Source: Desulfocapsa sp. (GTDB lineage Bacteria > Desulfobacterota > Desulfobulbia > Desulfobulbales > Desulfocapsaceae). Taken from it: a stretch of DNA of 64,000 bases. The stretch covers positions 62,001 to 126,000 of the forward strand of contig JAFLJS010000023.1 in assembly GCA_022712895.1 (NCBI GenBank), in the 5' to 3' direction. Under the pieces are notes generated by a model. That model made no database searches, had not been told where the DNA came from, and was given only the letters and a program-made list of their open reading frames with translations. Positions 63,285 through 64,000 of the stretch are shown in pieces. The stretch's first letter is position 1. The number at the start of each line of letters is the position of its first letter. Position numbers and translations under genes: made by a program.

Positions 63285-64000
63285 TTACAACAGACTGGCA
63301 AGCGGCAAACTCACGGTAACAGTACTTCCTCGTCCCGGCTCGGAGACAATATCCATGGTTCCATGCAACTGGTCAGCCAGCGTTTTAGCGAGAAAAAGCC
63401 CCAGACCTAAGCCGGATTCTTTGGTGGTAAAAAAAGGAGTGATCACAAGTTCCATATTTTCCTCCTTGATCCCCACTCCGTGATCCATAACTTTAATACA
63501 GAGCATATCAGCATCGACAACCCACTCCATGGCGACCTCTGAATCCTCAGTCGATGCTTCTAGCCCATTGAGCAGAAGCCCTTTTATGGTACGACACAAT
63601 GAACGCAAAGGAATGCGAATGGGATCGATCACACCTTTAATATCCACCCGTATACGCTGACACTGTTCAGGAGTCAGCCCCTCAAGAATCTGGGCAACAA
63701 CCTCTTCAACCGGATACCGTTCACTCCCTTCTCCCAGATGCTCCCCTGCACCAGCTGACATCTGATAAAGTATTTCCTTACAATCTGTGACCTGCTTTCG
63801 TATCAACCGGGCATCGTCAAGCAGTTCAGCACTGCATCCCTGTTCCTTGAGGCTATGGATCATTTCATTCGAAACAATTGCGACAGTTCCAAGGGGTGTT
63901 GACAGCTCGTGAGCCGCACCTGCGGCTAAGGTTGTCAGGGAGGAAAGCTTTTCATTGCGGGCCTCCTCTTTTTCAAGACTTTGCAGTGTCGCACGATGCA
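63285..64000 (-). CDS. RegB/PrrB-type sensor histidine kinase (5' partial)
   Basis: The frame is open to the right edge of the window, so the sensor part is missing. The H-box AAGAAHELSTPLGTVAIVSNE is of the RegB/PrrB type, and the ATP-binding part has GLVLFLAKTLA-like GLGLGLFLAKTLADQLHG and GRGSTVTVSLPLA. It would phosphorylate the RegA-type regulator encoded just downstream. Membrane segments and the redox-active cysteine or quinone site would lie beyond the window. Confidence 0.9.
   Translation of the reverse strand, partial: HRATLQSLEKEEARNEKLSSLTTLAAGAAHELSTPLGTVAIVSNEMIHSLKEQGCSAELLDDARLIRKQVTDCKEILYQMSAGAGEHLGEGSERYPVEEVVAQILEGLTPEQCQRIRVDIKGVIDPIRIPLRSLCRTIKGLLLNGLEASTEDSEVAMEWVVDADMLCIKVMDHGVGIKEENMELVITPFFTTKESGLGLGLFLAKTLADQLHGTMDIVSEPGRGSTVTVSLPLASLL

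Overview
The window comes from a moderately AT-rich, anaerobic Gram-negative bacterium, most likely a sulfur-cycling deltaproteobacterium (Desulfobacterota, Desulfobulbales-like). This rests on an ADP-forming acyl-CoA synthetase, ferredoxin-type proteins, an FNR-type site, selenocysteine use, a cytoplasmic-membrane/outer-membrane lipid machinery (Pqi, LolA, NosL) and the flavour of the protein sequences. The species was not identified.

Layout. 1-4540: acyl-CoA energy block (CBS/ACT protein, ADP-forming acyl-CoA ligase, acyl-CoA hydrolase/transferase fused to a GNAT domain). 4570-9910: a visibly GC-richer DUF3604-PpiC-HupE-HupE-HupE operon that looks imported; its last gene ends in a stub of an amidohydrolase. 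10007-12943 (minus): PqiA-PqiA-PqiB lipid-transport set. 13151-14879: a YkgJ Cys-cluster gene, an overlapping hidden 74-codon selenocysteine TusA-like gene with a clear SECIS-type hairpin, and a divergent 4Fe-4S protein with a well-spaced FNR-type promoter. 15437-26558: exopolysaccharide operon (FecR-like protein, Wza, O-antigen ligase, CpsB, tyrosine kinase, TPR protein, membrane J-domain protein, CapD/FlaA1-type epimerase). 26586-29531: an IS30 element followed by a decayed defence-type patch (restriction-methylase tail, Fic toxin with a convergent small antitoxin, broken AAA ATPase).

29720-55499 is the most unusual part: a large biosynthetic region that combines dialkylresorcinol genes (DarA flavodoxin-like enzyme, DarB ketosynthase III), aryl-polyene/fatty-acid-type genes (two ACPs, FabF-like ketosynthase, FabG, hotdog dehydratase, AMP-ligase, two acyltransferases, LolA, lipoprotein), a BtrH-like acyltransferase, an ABC exporter, a CrtI-like FAD oxidoreductase, an ICMT-like methyltransferase, a glycosyltransferase, three radical SAM enzymes (two cobalamin-binding type, one SPASM) and a FakA-DegV fusion that looks like a one-piece fatty-acid kinase. 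It is arranged as two converging/diverging arms and is split by sbcB, a MOSC gene and a chemotaxis receptor. A flexirubin-like polyene-resorcinol ester, or a more heavily modified lipid, is the natural prediction; no aromatic ammonia-lyase or chorismatase for the aryl starter is visible here.

55678-64000: argC, a large orphan hybrid sensor kinase with a periplasmic solute-binding domain, TrkH potassium transporter, a cupin, a tandem NosL copper-type protein, and a RegA/RegB-type redox two-component pair whose kinase runs off the right edge. No rRNA, tRNA or CRISPR array was seen.
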